A DNA stretch of 64,000 bases from positions 10,353,501 through 10,417,500 of the forward strand of contig NC_053048.1 of NCBI RefSeq assembly GCF_003473485.1. Reading direction: 5' to 3'. Source of the stretch: Medicago truncatula. Lineage: Eukaryota; Streptophyta; Magnoliopsida; Fabales; Fabaceae. Below, in pieces: positions 46,530 to 58,059 of the stretch. Made by a program: the position numbers and the translations under genes. The notes beneath the pieces are model-generated. The model made no database searches. It saw nothing but the letters and a program-made list of their open reading frames with translations, and was not told the origin of the DNA. Numbering within the stretch: the stretch's first letter is position 1; each line of letters starts with the position of its first letter.

Positions 46530-48651
46530 TGTAACACCCACTTTCGTTTAATCGTTATTTAATCGAGATTAGGCAATTATATTATAATTATATAGTATAT
46601 GCATGATTTTGGTATGTTTTGATGATTTGATCGATGACGTGTTAAGTTATGAGTTTTGGAGGATTTGATTATGATATGAGATTTATTTTATTGTTAAATA
46701 GAATAAAGATTTGAAAATAATATAAAATATTTAGTTGAGGGCTGTTTTGATATTTTAGATAGTGTTGGGGGAGAAAGTGAGATAAGATAAGTATTTTAAG
46801 AGGAGATATAAAAGGTTAGACCTAGTTTAGAAAAACATAAAGTACGTACGACTGTTTTTGGAGAAAAGGAAGAAAAAACCAAGAGAAGAGGAACCTAGAG
46901 TGAGGGCTGCGATTTCTTCATTCAAGGTAAGGGTGAGACTAGTAATTCAATAGCATTGATTGTTGTAATTCTGATGATTAATTGACAAAGTTAGGATTGA
47001 TTTAGAAAAGTTTTGGAATTAGGTTAAAACCCTAAAAATTGATGATCAAACGGTAAAACTTGTTTAGATTGATGTAGAAACCGTCCTTTAACCTTAGAAT
47101 ATGTTTAGGATGAATTCTGGAATCAAAATTAGGCTTTGAACCATGTTGTGTGATGGATTTTTGAGAAAAACCCTAGTCTGCCCGTGCTTCTGTTCATCGC
47201 TCGCCACGGCGAGTGATGATCCTCGCCTCGTGAGTGATGAACTTCATCGCTCGCCACGCGAGCCCCTTTCCTTCGCCTCGCGAGTTGTTTGGTCCAACTC
47301 GCCATGGCGAGCAACCCTTTCTCGCCTCGCGAGCTCAGGCAGAGAGCATGTCATGTTTCGTGTTTCGACCTTTTTAGTTGAACCTTGTATACCCTTGAGT
47401 ACCTGAACATACCTAGTATTGATTAGGAATGAATGTAGGATCAGAGGGAACCCAGAACGACCTTAGTTTGGGAGTTGAGTGGTACTCGCCATGGCGAGTA
47501 AGAGCTCTCGCCTCGCGAGTACAGCCAGGATGAACTTGATTATGTGTTTGTGCGATCTGTGTCGCACTAGTTGATCAAGAGTGAACCCCTATCTGGTAAT
47601 GAGACCTAGTGATGTTGTTTAATACAGACTGTAGAGTTGTTTAAGTTATATTAATATTAATTGGATAAGAACTATTGTATTGTATATTCATGCAAAATGA
47701 GAAGATGTGATAATAATGCAATTTATGTGCTATTGATATAATGATATCATCTTGATATGTGACTTGTTTATGCTGCTTCCGTTGTTTAACTAAGTGCATA
47801 AGTATATGATGAAGTTTAGCTCCAAATTATTGGATGCATGTTGATAAGTCGATTACGTTGTTTTGTTCATATGTGTCCATGCATAGCATATCATTGAGCT
47901 TTGTCCTCACCACGAAAATTAGGAGCTTTGTCCTCCGCACGTTTTATAGGAGCTTTGTCCTCCGCACGATTAAAGTATATTAATACTTATGATGACGATT
48001 GGTACCACATGCATATAAGGAGTCTAGGAGCATTGTCACATTGTCATGATTAAGATGCCTTGTTGATGATGAATGAATATGTGATTACGTGATAAGTGTT
48101 CATTGATTATGTTATGTTGTTTATAATGATTGGATATATGATTACGTGATAACTGTTTAGCATTTATGCAAAGTTAATAATGGAATGATTATGATGTTAA
48201 TTTATGATTCGCAATTACATTGATTAATGTTATTTTATTATGAAATCTCACCCCTTCTGCTTGAAAATGTTGCCCTTCGTATGGGTAACTTGCAGGTGAT
48301 CGTGCTTAGTGTGCAGTTGCTTCTGTGAGTGGCCTTGCCTCACTGTGTCGTCTAGGTCGCTCTGATACGTAACGGGATGGGGTTAATGCTATAACATGCT
48401 TCATTCTTTTACGTGAACTGCCATGATAATTTATGCTTTGATAAACTCTTTTGAGATACTTGTTGGGGCCTGCGTGCCAAACTGATTTATGATTTCTGAA
48501 CTAATACTCCGCTGCTATGTTAAGATATTATGTGGAAGTTAAATTATTATTTAACTGTTTTTGGATTACGTTTCTATGTGATATCCCGTTTATGGTTTTT
48601 ACTCTGATAAATGTTTAAGAAATTTGTATATTGGGAAAACGGGGTGTTACA
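46530..48651. mobile_element. solo LTR (2,122 bp) inside the PMD gene
   Basis: Begins TGTAACACCC and ends GGGTGTTACA with perfect 5-bp duplication CTGCA (46525-46529 and 48652-48656). It shares a TATA region (GAGATATAAAAGG near 46803), a leader and a donor-like CAAGGTAAGGGTGAGAC with the 7597-10095 element. No coding domain. Confidence 0.82.
47190..47530. repeat. cluster of CTCGCC/GGCGAG palindromes in the LTR
   Basis: CTCGCCATGGCGAG, CTCGCCACGGCGAG and TCGCCTCGCGAG occur repeatedly, raising GC and CpG content well above the neighbourhood. The sibling LTR at 7597 has a diverged counterpart (GAGGCGATT tandem units near 8420). Confidence 0.7.
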
Positions 48652-49800
48652 CTGCACATATCCGTACTGCCTCAAAACCCTCTCGGGCAAGTGACGGTAC
48701 ACCCTACGGACGCCGCACATAATCCATCCAGAATACCAGAAAACCTCCTCGAAGTCCTGGATCTCTCTGTGCTCCTCGTACGGCCTCCAGCGTACATCAT
48801 CTAACTGTATACGATCGAGCAGTGACCGATACGTGATCCCCTCCCCATGACCCTTCTAGAGCTTCCACCTCGCTGCAACCGGATAGTTTTCCAGGTAGTC
48901 AGTGTTGAGATCAACACTGAAAAACCCTGGAAAATGCGCCAAACACCATGCTTGCACAAACCAAACAAATAACATTTATAAATTGTTACGCACGGAAAAA
49001 TATAACAAAAAATTAAAAGTTCACAAAAAAATAAAGTTAACATAAATATAAAATTTCAGTTTTCTTACAGTGAGCAGTGTCACGCTCCCCCCAAGCGCTC
49101 TGTGTCCAGGCCTACATGCATCCGCCAACTTGCCGTATAGGTAGGCGAGGGTCATAGCTCCCCAGGAATAATTACGCATGCTTGCGTAGCCGTCCGCCAT
49201 GGTCGTCAAATATATCAGCTCGATGCGCTTGTTGCTTCTATCGCCAAACAACAAGCATCCGACCAAGTACAGAAGGTAACACCGGACGCAGTATGTCCTG
49301 ACCCTCTCCAGCTCCTCAACCTCCTCAGGATCCTCCGTACCCGCCAATACGTTGGCCCTACCAAGGTACGAGGTATAGAAGTCCCTCAGCCTGGGGTAGC
49401 TAATGTACCCACCGTACTCCTGGTTGCAGATCTTCTCAGCCTCATGCTGGGCCACACCAAGATACGTCATCAGCAGTGCCGCTCCCTCATGCTTGGGCAT
49501 CTTCTTCCCATGGGCCAACATCCGCCCCTCAATAGGAAGATGCATGAGACATGCGACATCATCCAATGTCACAGTCATCTCCCCCATCGGCATGTGGAAG
49601 GTGCTGGTCTCCGGATGCCACCTCTCGCATAAAGTAAGCAGCAGGGCATGAGGCACGGTGGAGTACCCCAAGTAGACCAAGTCATGTAGCCCGCTCTGCT
49701 GAAGCGCATCCCAAAACCAATTCTCATTCCCGTTAGGGCGTCCGAGAGTGAGAATCTTCGCCCCATGATTAATCGGTTTAAGCACGCGGGTCTTACGAAC

Positions 49801-50105
49801 CTGAAATAATAGAAAAATAAATTTGGTTTAAACAAAAACACATATAACAGTGTATATAATAATTAAAACAAACACACATTTAAAGAAAATAATTAAACAT
49901 AAAGAAAAAGAATTAAAAAAAACACATATAGAGGTGGATATAATAATAAAAACAAACACACATTTAAAGAAAATATTTTAACATAAAGAAAAACCAATTA
50001 AAAAAAACACATATAAAAGTGGATATAATAATTAAACAAACACACATTTAAATTAAAGAAAATATTTTAACATAAAGAAAAAACAATTAAAAAAAATACA
50101 CTTAC
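49801..50105 (-). other. PMD intron 1
   Basis: Bounded by donor GTAAGT at 50105 and acceptor TTTCAG at 49801. The interior is made of diverged tandem units with AACACACATTTAAAGAAAAT and AACATAAAGAAAAA. Confidence 0.7.
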
Positions 50106-50543
50106 ATTATTTGAATTATACCAGAGTGGCAACGCCGCATGACCGGCATAAGAGTGGAGCAAGGACAAGTCAGCCGGTCCACCAGGAAAGGGAGGGTCCG
50201 TAGGTAACACCTCCGGTGCAGCAGCTGCTGCAATGTCATCCTCGTCTCCTGCATCCTGCTCATGTGGTATATGATCCTGGTCATATCCACCGTCCGTCAC
50301 ATCATGATGTACCTGATCCTGATAGTTCAGGTACTCCACCCCAGTCTGGTCAACAGGCTGTGACGGGTCAACAACCTGTGACTCCTCAGGCTGTGTAGCC
50401 TGAGAGCTTCCTGAGCCATCTCCCCTCCGACCTCTACCCCTCTTTGGGATGTGGGCACTCTGTCTCTCCCTGCGGTGGCTCTGAGTCATGGCACGCCTAC
50501 CACCAATCATCCTCGATGGATCAATGGGGTCCTGATCGGCCAT

Positions 50544-51324
50544 ATCTACAAAAAAATAAAAAATAAAAATTAATATCATTCAACCACTTTATCAACAAAC
50601 AGTAAACCTAAACAAAACCTACACTTTCACATTCAACCTAAACATAACCTAAACATAACCGCTTTCACATTAAACCACTTTACCAAAATAAAGACATTGA
50701 TTGAACCTAAACATTATCATACACATTATCATTAACATTCAAACGCAAAAAATCAAATGCATTATCATACACATTCAACCTACACTAAACATAATTCAAT
50801 ATACACATTCAACCTAATTCAATATACACTTTTTCAATATGCATTCAACTTAATTCAACATACACGTTTTCGAATTACAATCAAGATCGTATCCAATACC
50901 TAAACTAACTAAATAATCAATAAAATTGTCATTGACACATTTTATCAAACACTTTGTGTGCAAAGTATCAAACATACTCAAAATGTGTTATTTTGCCACC
51001 AATCAAAACCACATTATACCCTAACATCATTCAATCATCAATTAAACCAACTACATTCAATTATAAACTACATGCACTCATAAAAAATTCAATTCATACA
51101 TTAACCCTAACCACATGAAAACTACCATTTTTTTTTAAAAAAAAACCTACCCAAACTAACATTATGATTAAAAATGAGTCAAGATACTTACTTGTGATTA
51201 AATGGAGATGATGCACTTGATTTTGTTGAAAAATCGAATTTGGAGAATTTTTATGGTTTGGAAGAAGTTTTGAACAATGAAGCAAATGAAGAAAACTGAG
51301 TTTCTGCGTTCTGGTTATGATCAG
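50544..51324 (-). other. PMD upstream region and probable leader intron
   Basis: Minus-strand TTTTTTTGTAG at about 50546 is an acceptor two bases before the ATG. CACAAGTAAGTA at about 51197 is the matching donor, giving a leader intron of about 640 bp rich in CATT repeats. Confidence 0.5.
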
Positions 51325-51470
51325 TTTTCCTCGGCAGTTAACTGCCGAGGAAATCCTCGGTAGTTTGCTGCCGCCGGTTCACTCAAAACTTCGGCAGTTA
51401 ACTGCCAAAGGGCATTTTGATATTTTACTCGTGTAGCACATCCATACTATATGTGGGAACAACAATTCTC
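51325..51470. repeat. right terminal/subterminal repeat of the 8.2-kb element
   Basis: The inverse reads GAGAATTGTTGTTCCCACAT, CACGAGTAAAATATCAAAAT, then GGCAGTTAACTGCCGAAG and CTCGGCAGTTAACTGCCGAG. Confidence 0.8.
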
Positions 51471-51740
51471 ATGAAAAATACAGTAAGAAATACTACCAAA
51501 AAAAAAAAAAGAGAAAAACGACGTCGTTTAATCTAAAGCATTTTCAGAAACGAACGAACGCTTACAGTATCTCACTGTCTTGAATCGTGTTTTTCCAAAC
51601 CCTAACTCTAAAGCTTCACCATCATCATCATCATCTTCCTCCAAAATCACCAACCTCAACCTTTCATCCATTTTTCCAATTCACCTCTTTCTCTTCCCAA
51701 TTTTCATTCCTCAAAACCCTAATTTCACATACAATCCACA

Positions 51741-53386
51741 ATGAAAAGGAAGAGAAGTTCTTCTACGAAATCATCACAACAAGCGGTTTCTTCAGATTTA
51801 CCTAATGAATGTTGGGAATTGATCTTCAGATTCATCCTCAAAGACGAAAACAATTTAGATTATTACTCATTATATATCTTGAATTCTCTATCCCTTGTCT
51901 CCAAACAGTTCCTCTCCATCACCAACACTCTTCGATTATCACTCTCTGTCCCATTTTCTAGAGGCATGATTCCCATCTTCAAAAGATTCACCGACATAAC
52001 CTCTCTCAAATTCGATCCTTTCCTTTACCCTGACCTCGACAAAATTCTTTGCAAAGTCTCTCGTTTTCCTTTGAAGAAACTCACATCACTCGATATTTCC
52101 TACCAATGCACCATTCCCGCAAATGGGTTGCGAGTTTTCTCTCAAAATATTAGAACTTTGACCTCTCTCACTTGTTCCGACATTGATGATTTTAATACTA
52201 CTGACTTGTTTCTTATCGCAGAATGTTTTCCTTTGCTTGAAGAACTCAACCTCATTTTCCCTTCAGATTGGAAAAGTATATATAAAAATTACAATAACTA
52301 TTGTGATGGGATAGAGGCTCTTTCACTTGCATTAGTCAAACTCCGTAAGGTTAAACTTTGTAGATTTCCCATGAGTGACAAGTCACTCTTTTACTTGTTC
52401 AACAGTTGTAAGCTTCTTGAAGATGTTACCTTGTTTGAGTGTGATCAAATAACTATTGCTGGAATTGCTTCTGCTATTCGTGAGAGACCAACATTGAAGT
52501 CATTATCGTTTTGCAATCGAACATACTCTGAAAATTCTATTTCTAATGATGATATTTCGCATTTTAAAGTTACTTCAGATTTTATTGACTCGCTGGTGAG
52601 TTTGAAGGGTTTGACTTCTCTTTCTTTGAGATCTCTGGATATCTCTGATGAAATGCTCTACTCTATTGCGAGGGAAGGTCTACCTTTGACGAGGCTTGCC
52701 CTCAGATATTGCTTGGACTAAAGCTATGCTGGAATCTTTTGTTTGTCATCTAAGTGTCGAGGTTTGCAACACATGGATCTTGAACATGCCATTTTCCTGA
52801 ATGATCACTATGTTGATGAGTTTTCTTTGTTTATTGGTGATTTAGTGTCTGTAAACCTTAGTCAATGTTTGGAGATCACATATTCATCCTTGTTTGCACT
52901 CGTTAGGAATTGTCCTTCACTTAGTGAGATCAAAATGGAAAATATAGGGAGTAAGAGTTTAGACAATTCTGATTCTTTGCCGGATTTTGGTGTATACCCT
53001 CAATTGAAGTCTCTCTATTTGGCTTACAATACATGGGTAAGGGATGAACACATCATAATGTTTTCTTCCATTTTTCCTAATTTGAAGCTGTTTGATTTGA
53101 ACTCTTGCAATCACATATCGGAAGGCATTTGTCAAGTTTTAAGGAGGTGTTCTAATATTAGGCATTTAAATTTAGCCCACTGTTCAAGAGTGAATCTACT
53201 TGAAGTGAACTTCGTAAAACACTCTATGTGATCTCAAAGTATTGTTGTGGACTTTTGAAACTATTTGTGAACAATTGTAATGATGTCACAGAGAAAGGAG
53301 TGAAACATGTGAAAGAAAACTGCTCACAACTGAGGGAGCATGGATACATTCGGCACTATTCTGAAAGTGTTGTGCTGAAAGTTTGA
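51741..53386 (+). pseudogene. F-box/LRR gene with nonsense codon and 3' damage
   Basis: From MKRKRSSSTKSSQQ, an F-box lies at about residues 19-60 (DLPNECWELIFRFIL, LNSLSLVSKQFLSITN), followed by leucine-rich repeats (LTSLDISYQC, FPLLEELNLIF, LRKVKLCRFPMSD, LTSLSLRSLDISDEML). The frame stops at TAA 52719-52721 after RYCLD but continues in the same frame with SYAGIFCLSSKCRGLQHMDL and more LRRs to about 53215. A deletion and frameshift then occur, after which TLYVISKYCCGLLKLFVNNC and NDVTEKGVKHVKENCSQLR read on to a stop at 53384-53386. Such proteins are substrate adaptors of SCF ubiquitin ligases. A 326-residue truncated protein could still be made. Confidence 0.82.
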
Positions 53387-55810
53387 ACTCTGTAAGTGGT
53401 TTTTGTTTTAAGATTTAGTTCTTTGAGAAATTAATATTTTAAAATGTCAACTTACGAATGTGCATTTACTCATCAATTTGTGCATTATAATTCCCTAAAT
53501 ATATTCGCGTAATATTCTTTTGAAACTATGTGTGGACAATTACGTTTTTTGAAGTTACCAAGTGAATATAACAAAAATAATGTATTTTTCTTAGCTTGAA
53601 ATATCTTACATGTGAACTCAAAACCAAAGTATCTTGGGGTGTGAGTAGAATTCTACATTCAATTCAAATATATGTGAAACAAAGATGTTTCAATGTTGAA
53701 CATTTAGTTTTTTACACTAAGGTTAATTAGATAGAACTAAGGTTCCTTAGTTGCACTTCCTTCACTTTCAATTTTGGCAATTATAGATTTTGAAATGCTC
53801 CACTGTTGTCACTGTAAAGGGATGGTTTTTGAGAATTTTATGTTTAGAATTAGAATTACTATTTCTTTTCTAATTACAGGCTTAGGAAGTGTCCAAACTA
53901 TTAACTTGCTTCATATATCTATTGGATTATCGTGATAGTAACAAAATTACGACATCTTCTTTATGCTTTTCTTGATCGAACCAGCAACTAATAGGATCTT
54001 AAGAGTTTATAGTTTTCACAACAGATAGAACACTAACATGTTGTTTAATCATTAAATTGTCTCTTATACTTATCCCACGGCTGAAGTCTTGACACATTGC
54101 TTCCTTCCCTATGTTTTTTTTGTCTCTTTACATTAGGTATGTTTTATCAGATCTTTGAAATGTTAGCTCTAAATCTTGTCTCTTTACGTTAGTTCCATTT
54201 GAGTTAGCTGGTGAAATATTACAGGGCAAATGACATTGGTGATACCAGTATTTCCTATAAAACTCGTAAGCATGGAAGAAATTAATTGATTAAAACTAGA
54301 CAATTATTCTACTTTAAGTGACAAAAACATCACAATTACAAGATCGGACTTCTCAAATTGGTTTTTGCAACTACTGCATCTGGCCATGTTTCAAATCAGA
54401 TTTTGGTGGAGTTTAAGTCTCTTCTCCCTCTTCAATAGTTTATTAGCAATGATAACCAAATTGCTCATCTATTGCATGATCCCTGAAACTCAATGGATAT
54501 AATTAGAGACTTAGGCTTATCACCAATTGTTATTAACTATAAATTGTACACCTGTGAAACTTTTACATGCTGACTTTTCTGCAAGAACATGTTATACAAG
54601 CTTCTTTATCTTTTCCATATAGAAATCTGAATTTTTAATTAATAATAAAAACATAGTTCCAGTATTTCCCAAATTCAATTAAAAATAGTTTTGCAACTTC
54701 ATTTCTACTATCAACAACACATACTTCTCTTGAACTCTGGTTGTGTAGATAATCTTTTGAATGCAATGTACTTGGAGATCAATTGTTGTGATTTTAATTC
54801 CTTTTGTTTCTCTGAAAGCAATTAATGTATTGAGTGAGTGATATTGGAAATGAATATTATTATGTTCAAGGTGAATTACAAATGAATATTTATTTTAGGC
54901 TACTGCTGAAATAACAATAACCTGAAAATTGTACTTTATTTGCAGATATTTTCTTCTTTCGGAATAAGGAAGGAAGCATAAGCTATTCTCAGCCTCCGTG
55001 TCTTGTTGCATGGATGTTAGGAGTGTACTAAAACTACAAAATTGTGGAAATTTTTCAAGTGTTTTTCTTTATGTCCATACACTATAAAGTGCATCGTCTG
55101 AATATATTTTAAATCAAGCTTTCCAGTTTTATGAAAGCTTCCTGTTTTGTTCATAATTTCAAATAACTATGTTTGCTTATAACATAATTGTGACCTGACC
55201 ATTTTCTATGACGTTGATTGAAGTAGATATTTGGTAAATTTCATGTTGATTGATATACAGTTGTAATTTGTTTTCTGTATTTTATAATTAAAGCTATACT
55301 TTGCAAACACCTTCTTCAATGTTGTTATTTGTTGAAACTATAAACTCAATCCATCTATTTGTTCTTAATTAACTTAGTTTAAAAGTTTCAGGGAACATGC
55401 AGTAGGTCTGTCTATGCATGTTTGAGATCATTACCCATTGAGAACAGTTAATGATGGATTGTTATTTCTAGTTATAGTACTTGCTTCTTAGTGAAAGACC
55501 TTTCTTATAGTTCTTGAAAATGTTTACTTTATATCTATAATCATTTATGTGGAAAAACATTTTTTGATTGGTGTTACCACATTGTATGTTTAAAATAACG
55601 ATGAGTTTGACGAAATCATAATGGCATCGCGATTTTGTTGAAGCTCCAAAGTGTATCTTATATCAACATAACGGTGACATGTTGTAATTTTGCCAAACTT
55701 ACCGCGAATTCAAACATGGCCTCATGTTTATTGAAGATTGTGATTTTTCCTAGAAGTTAATCTTTGGTTTTGAATTTATACTTATAAAATGGTAGCATAC
55801 ACGCCTCATT
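53387..55810. other. intergenic, no coding region seen
   Basis: An acceptor-like TTTGCAG at 54945 followed by GC-richer sequence may be a 3' untranslated exon of the F-box gene. A MITE-like remnant with ATCGCGATTTTGTTGAAGC lies at about 55600-55730. I found no first exon for the zinc-finger gene that follows. Confidence 0.4.
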
Positions 55811-57324
55811 TTGGAACATATTGCTATGTGCAGGGAAGTCTTCTGTCCCATTGCTGGGTGTGGAGCGCGTTTGGCTTCAATTGAGGATTTTGAAAATCAC
55901 TATTATGCAAGACATACTGCATCCTGTTCTGTGTGTTCTAGAGTCTACCCCACATTACGTTTGCTCAGCCTACATGTATCCGAAGCTCATGATTCTTTCT
56001 TTCAGGCAAAAGTTGCTCGTGGCTATGACATGGTAGTGTACATGTCTAAACTCTGAATATGATTTAATTTAATGACATAGTAGTTGTAAGATATTCAATT
56101 TCGCGTTTTGTTTCTTCAAATATCTTTACAGTGAAGTACTCATGTTTTTTCCTACCTTAATTTAAAATCTTAAAGATTGCAACAAGAAAGACCTTTTTTA
56201 CAATTTGGTCATTTCAAACAATGTTCAGAATATCTTTTTTCCTTTATTACATCCTTTCTGTCTTCTATTTAATTTAATGTTTAGAGCTCATAGTTGAGTT
56301 TGTTAGAAGGTAGATCATAGCAAAGATAGTCCATTATTAGTTAGTGGTAAAGCGAAACCAGAGAAAACTATAAGCCAACCCATTAAGAAGGATTTGGAAT
56401 CAAATGTTCAGTCACTAGAGAATTAATAATACACTCAATCTTTGATTTCAAAATCATTCCAATAACCTTTCCACAAAAAGAAACGCCCAAACACACCACA
56501 TTCCAACAACCCATGTTATCTCTACGTAGTAACAATCACCGTAATAACTAATAACAACCCATGTTAATGAATTTTTTTCTTACATCCTTTTTATTTACTA
56601 TTTTATTTTATGTTTAAAGCTCATAGTTGAGTTTGTCAGAAGTAGATCAAATGGAAGATAGTCCAATAGTTAGAGGTAAAGGGAAACCATAGAAAGCTAT
56701 AGGTCAAATCATTAAGAAGGATTTCAGAGTAAATGGTCTATCGTTATAGATAATTAACGATATGGATATTATGATGTCATTTGATTCATGTAACTAACCC
56801 CGAACTGATGAGAAAAGGCTTTGATCGCCTCTGTTGTTGTTCTTGTTGTGTAATCTAAGCTAACTTATTACTTTTTTGGATTTACATATGAATTTTCTCT
56901 ATTAGGTGACCCATGACAATCTCTATAACATGGTTCTTATGTCTTTGTCATATAGTATGAATGCTTAGTGGAAGGTTGCGGTTTGAAATTCAAAAGCTAC
57001 AAAAGTAGGCAGCACCATCTAGTTGACAAGCATAAATTCCCGACGTCATTCGAGTTTTTCAAGAAGGCTCTTCCTTCAAAGAAACACAGGATAAAGTCTC
57101 AACGCAAAAAGCCTTCTCAAAAGGAGGATACTTCAGGAATGATGGAAGTGGAAAATGCAGCTATGGATGACCTCGTTTCAGCAGTATCTAGATTAAATAC
57201 TTCAGACACCGCTCCTTCCTCTATCAGCTTTGGTCGCCGTAACACCAAAGGCATGTCATTTGTCCCTCGAGCTGTTCAGCGTGGGAAGGGATCTAACTCA
57301 GGCTCATCTGTTACTAAGAAATAA
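55811..57324 (+). CDS. zinc finger protein 511-like gene, first exon missing
   Basis: Two exons join in frame: 55834-56032 (acceptor GTGCAG, donor ATGGTAGTG) and 56956-57324 (acceptor CATATAG). They encode EVFCPIAGCGARLASIEDFE, HYYARHTASCSVCSRVYPT, LHVSEAHDSFFQAKVARGYD, then YECLVEGCGLKFKSYKSRQH and HLVDKHKFP. These are three C2H2-type fingers (one with CSVC spacing) arranged as in ZNF511 proteins, followed by a basic tail. Plant homologues usually have some 70 more N-terminal residues in an upstream exon, which I could not find back to the F-box pseudogene. Reading through the acceptor gives an alternative ATG at 55811 and 73 residues before the splice. It is either a 5'-truncated duplicate or has a distant first exon. 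Confidence 0.75.
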
Positions 57325-58059
57325 GCTTACACTTGAATCAATCTGCATTAATGTGATTGCTTAATCATCAATCTTCGGATGCTGTCCCGTTGTAAAATTG
57401 CTCGATACCAGGGTTGAAGATCAGAAAATAGAATCGTGCTGGAGGATGTAATAACAGCATGCTTTTATTATGTAAGTGTCACTAACATAGGTTTTGAGCC
57501 CATGCAAATTATATATGCTAATTATGTGGAGTTTTTGAGTTTCTATTTAGAGTGATGTTGTTCTGTTTAGCTTATATTCTCTTTGGTGCATAACAAGTCT
57601 GTTATTATAGTTGAAAGAAATCACTCTTACAGCTTTTTGTATGTTTGTCTGTCTTTGCAAATAAATACCAAGCTTTGCAAATGGTGCCATCTTCTTGTTG
57701 ACATTTATTGTGATTAATACTCCTGTTAATTTCAGCATTCTTATATTCTTACAAGAGGTTACTACTATACTACCTAATATGTGTCCATTCTCAAATTACT
57801 ATATATATTTATTATTTTTTAAATATATTCCTAATTAATAAGTATTACTAATTTATTTTTCCTTCAAAAAAAAGTATTACTAATTTATTTTGTAATTCCA
57901 AAGTTAACTTTGATTAATATTTTTTTTAAGTAATGAAGTAAATATAATTAATCTTAGAACTTTAACTAAAGGATAATTTAGGAACATAATGTGGATATAT
58001 TGGATATTTTTTTAATATATATTAAAATGACGGTCGTCATTGGTTTTATTTTCAACCCA
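57325..58059. other. 3' flank of the zinc-finger gene
   Basis: Probable 3' UTR, then AT-rich DNA. No gene. Confidence 0.4.

Larger units (their letters stand above)
46054..50543 (-). pseudogene. plant mobile domain (PMD, MAIN-like) gene, interrupted by a solo LTR
   Basis: Exon 1 50543-50106 (start MADQDPIDPSRMIGGRRAM, acidic low-complexity part, end FPGGPADLSLLHSYAGHAAL). Exon 2 49800-49069 (WHPETSTFHMPMGEMTVTLD, DVACLMHLPIEGR, NYSWGAMTLAYLYGKLADAC). Exon 3 from about 48951 to 48652, LTR, then 46529-46054 (TIPKHPTDVRDLPPPSIVQM, ending HQDQDQ). The joint without one target copy reads QYGYVQTIPKH in frame. Predicted protein about 640 residues. PMD proteins of the MAIN/MAIL1 type act in nuclear gene silencing and genome integrity, and transposon-borne relatives are known. 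Damage: the LTR, an in-frame TAG at 48856-48858 after AARWKL, and CAA where the exon 3 acceptor CAG is expected. Apart from these, the frames are open. Confidence 0.85.
43286..51470. mobile_element. 8,185-bp Mutator-like transposon carrying a PMD gene
   Basis: The left end GAGAATTGTTGTTCCCACAT is inverse to the right end ATGTGGGAACAACAATTCTC, with similarity through CACACGAGTAAAATA and the GTTAAC palindromes. A perfect 9-bp duplication ATGAAAAAT (43277-43285 and 51471-51479) is the Mutator signature. Contents from left: short unknown ORF (plus), two tandem foldbacks, an N-terminal-transposase-domain-like ORF (minus), an internal subterminal repeat copy, and a PMD gene (minus) split by a solo LTR. 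No DDE catalytic domain or zinc knuckle of a MURA transposase was recognised, so the copy is probably non-autonomous. The near-identical ends imply fairly recent movement. Confidence 0.85.

Noticed and set aside
46197..46551. Other frames in the PMD C-terminal exon
   Set aside because: They overlap the recognised PMD frame in GC-rich sequence and have no domain.
47129..47406. Open frames over the CTCGCC palindromes in the LTR
   Set aside because: Created by palindromic CpG-rich repeats; no start context or family match.
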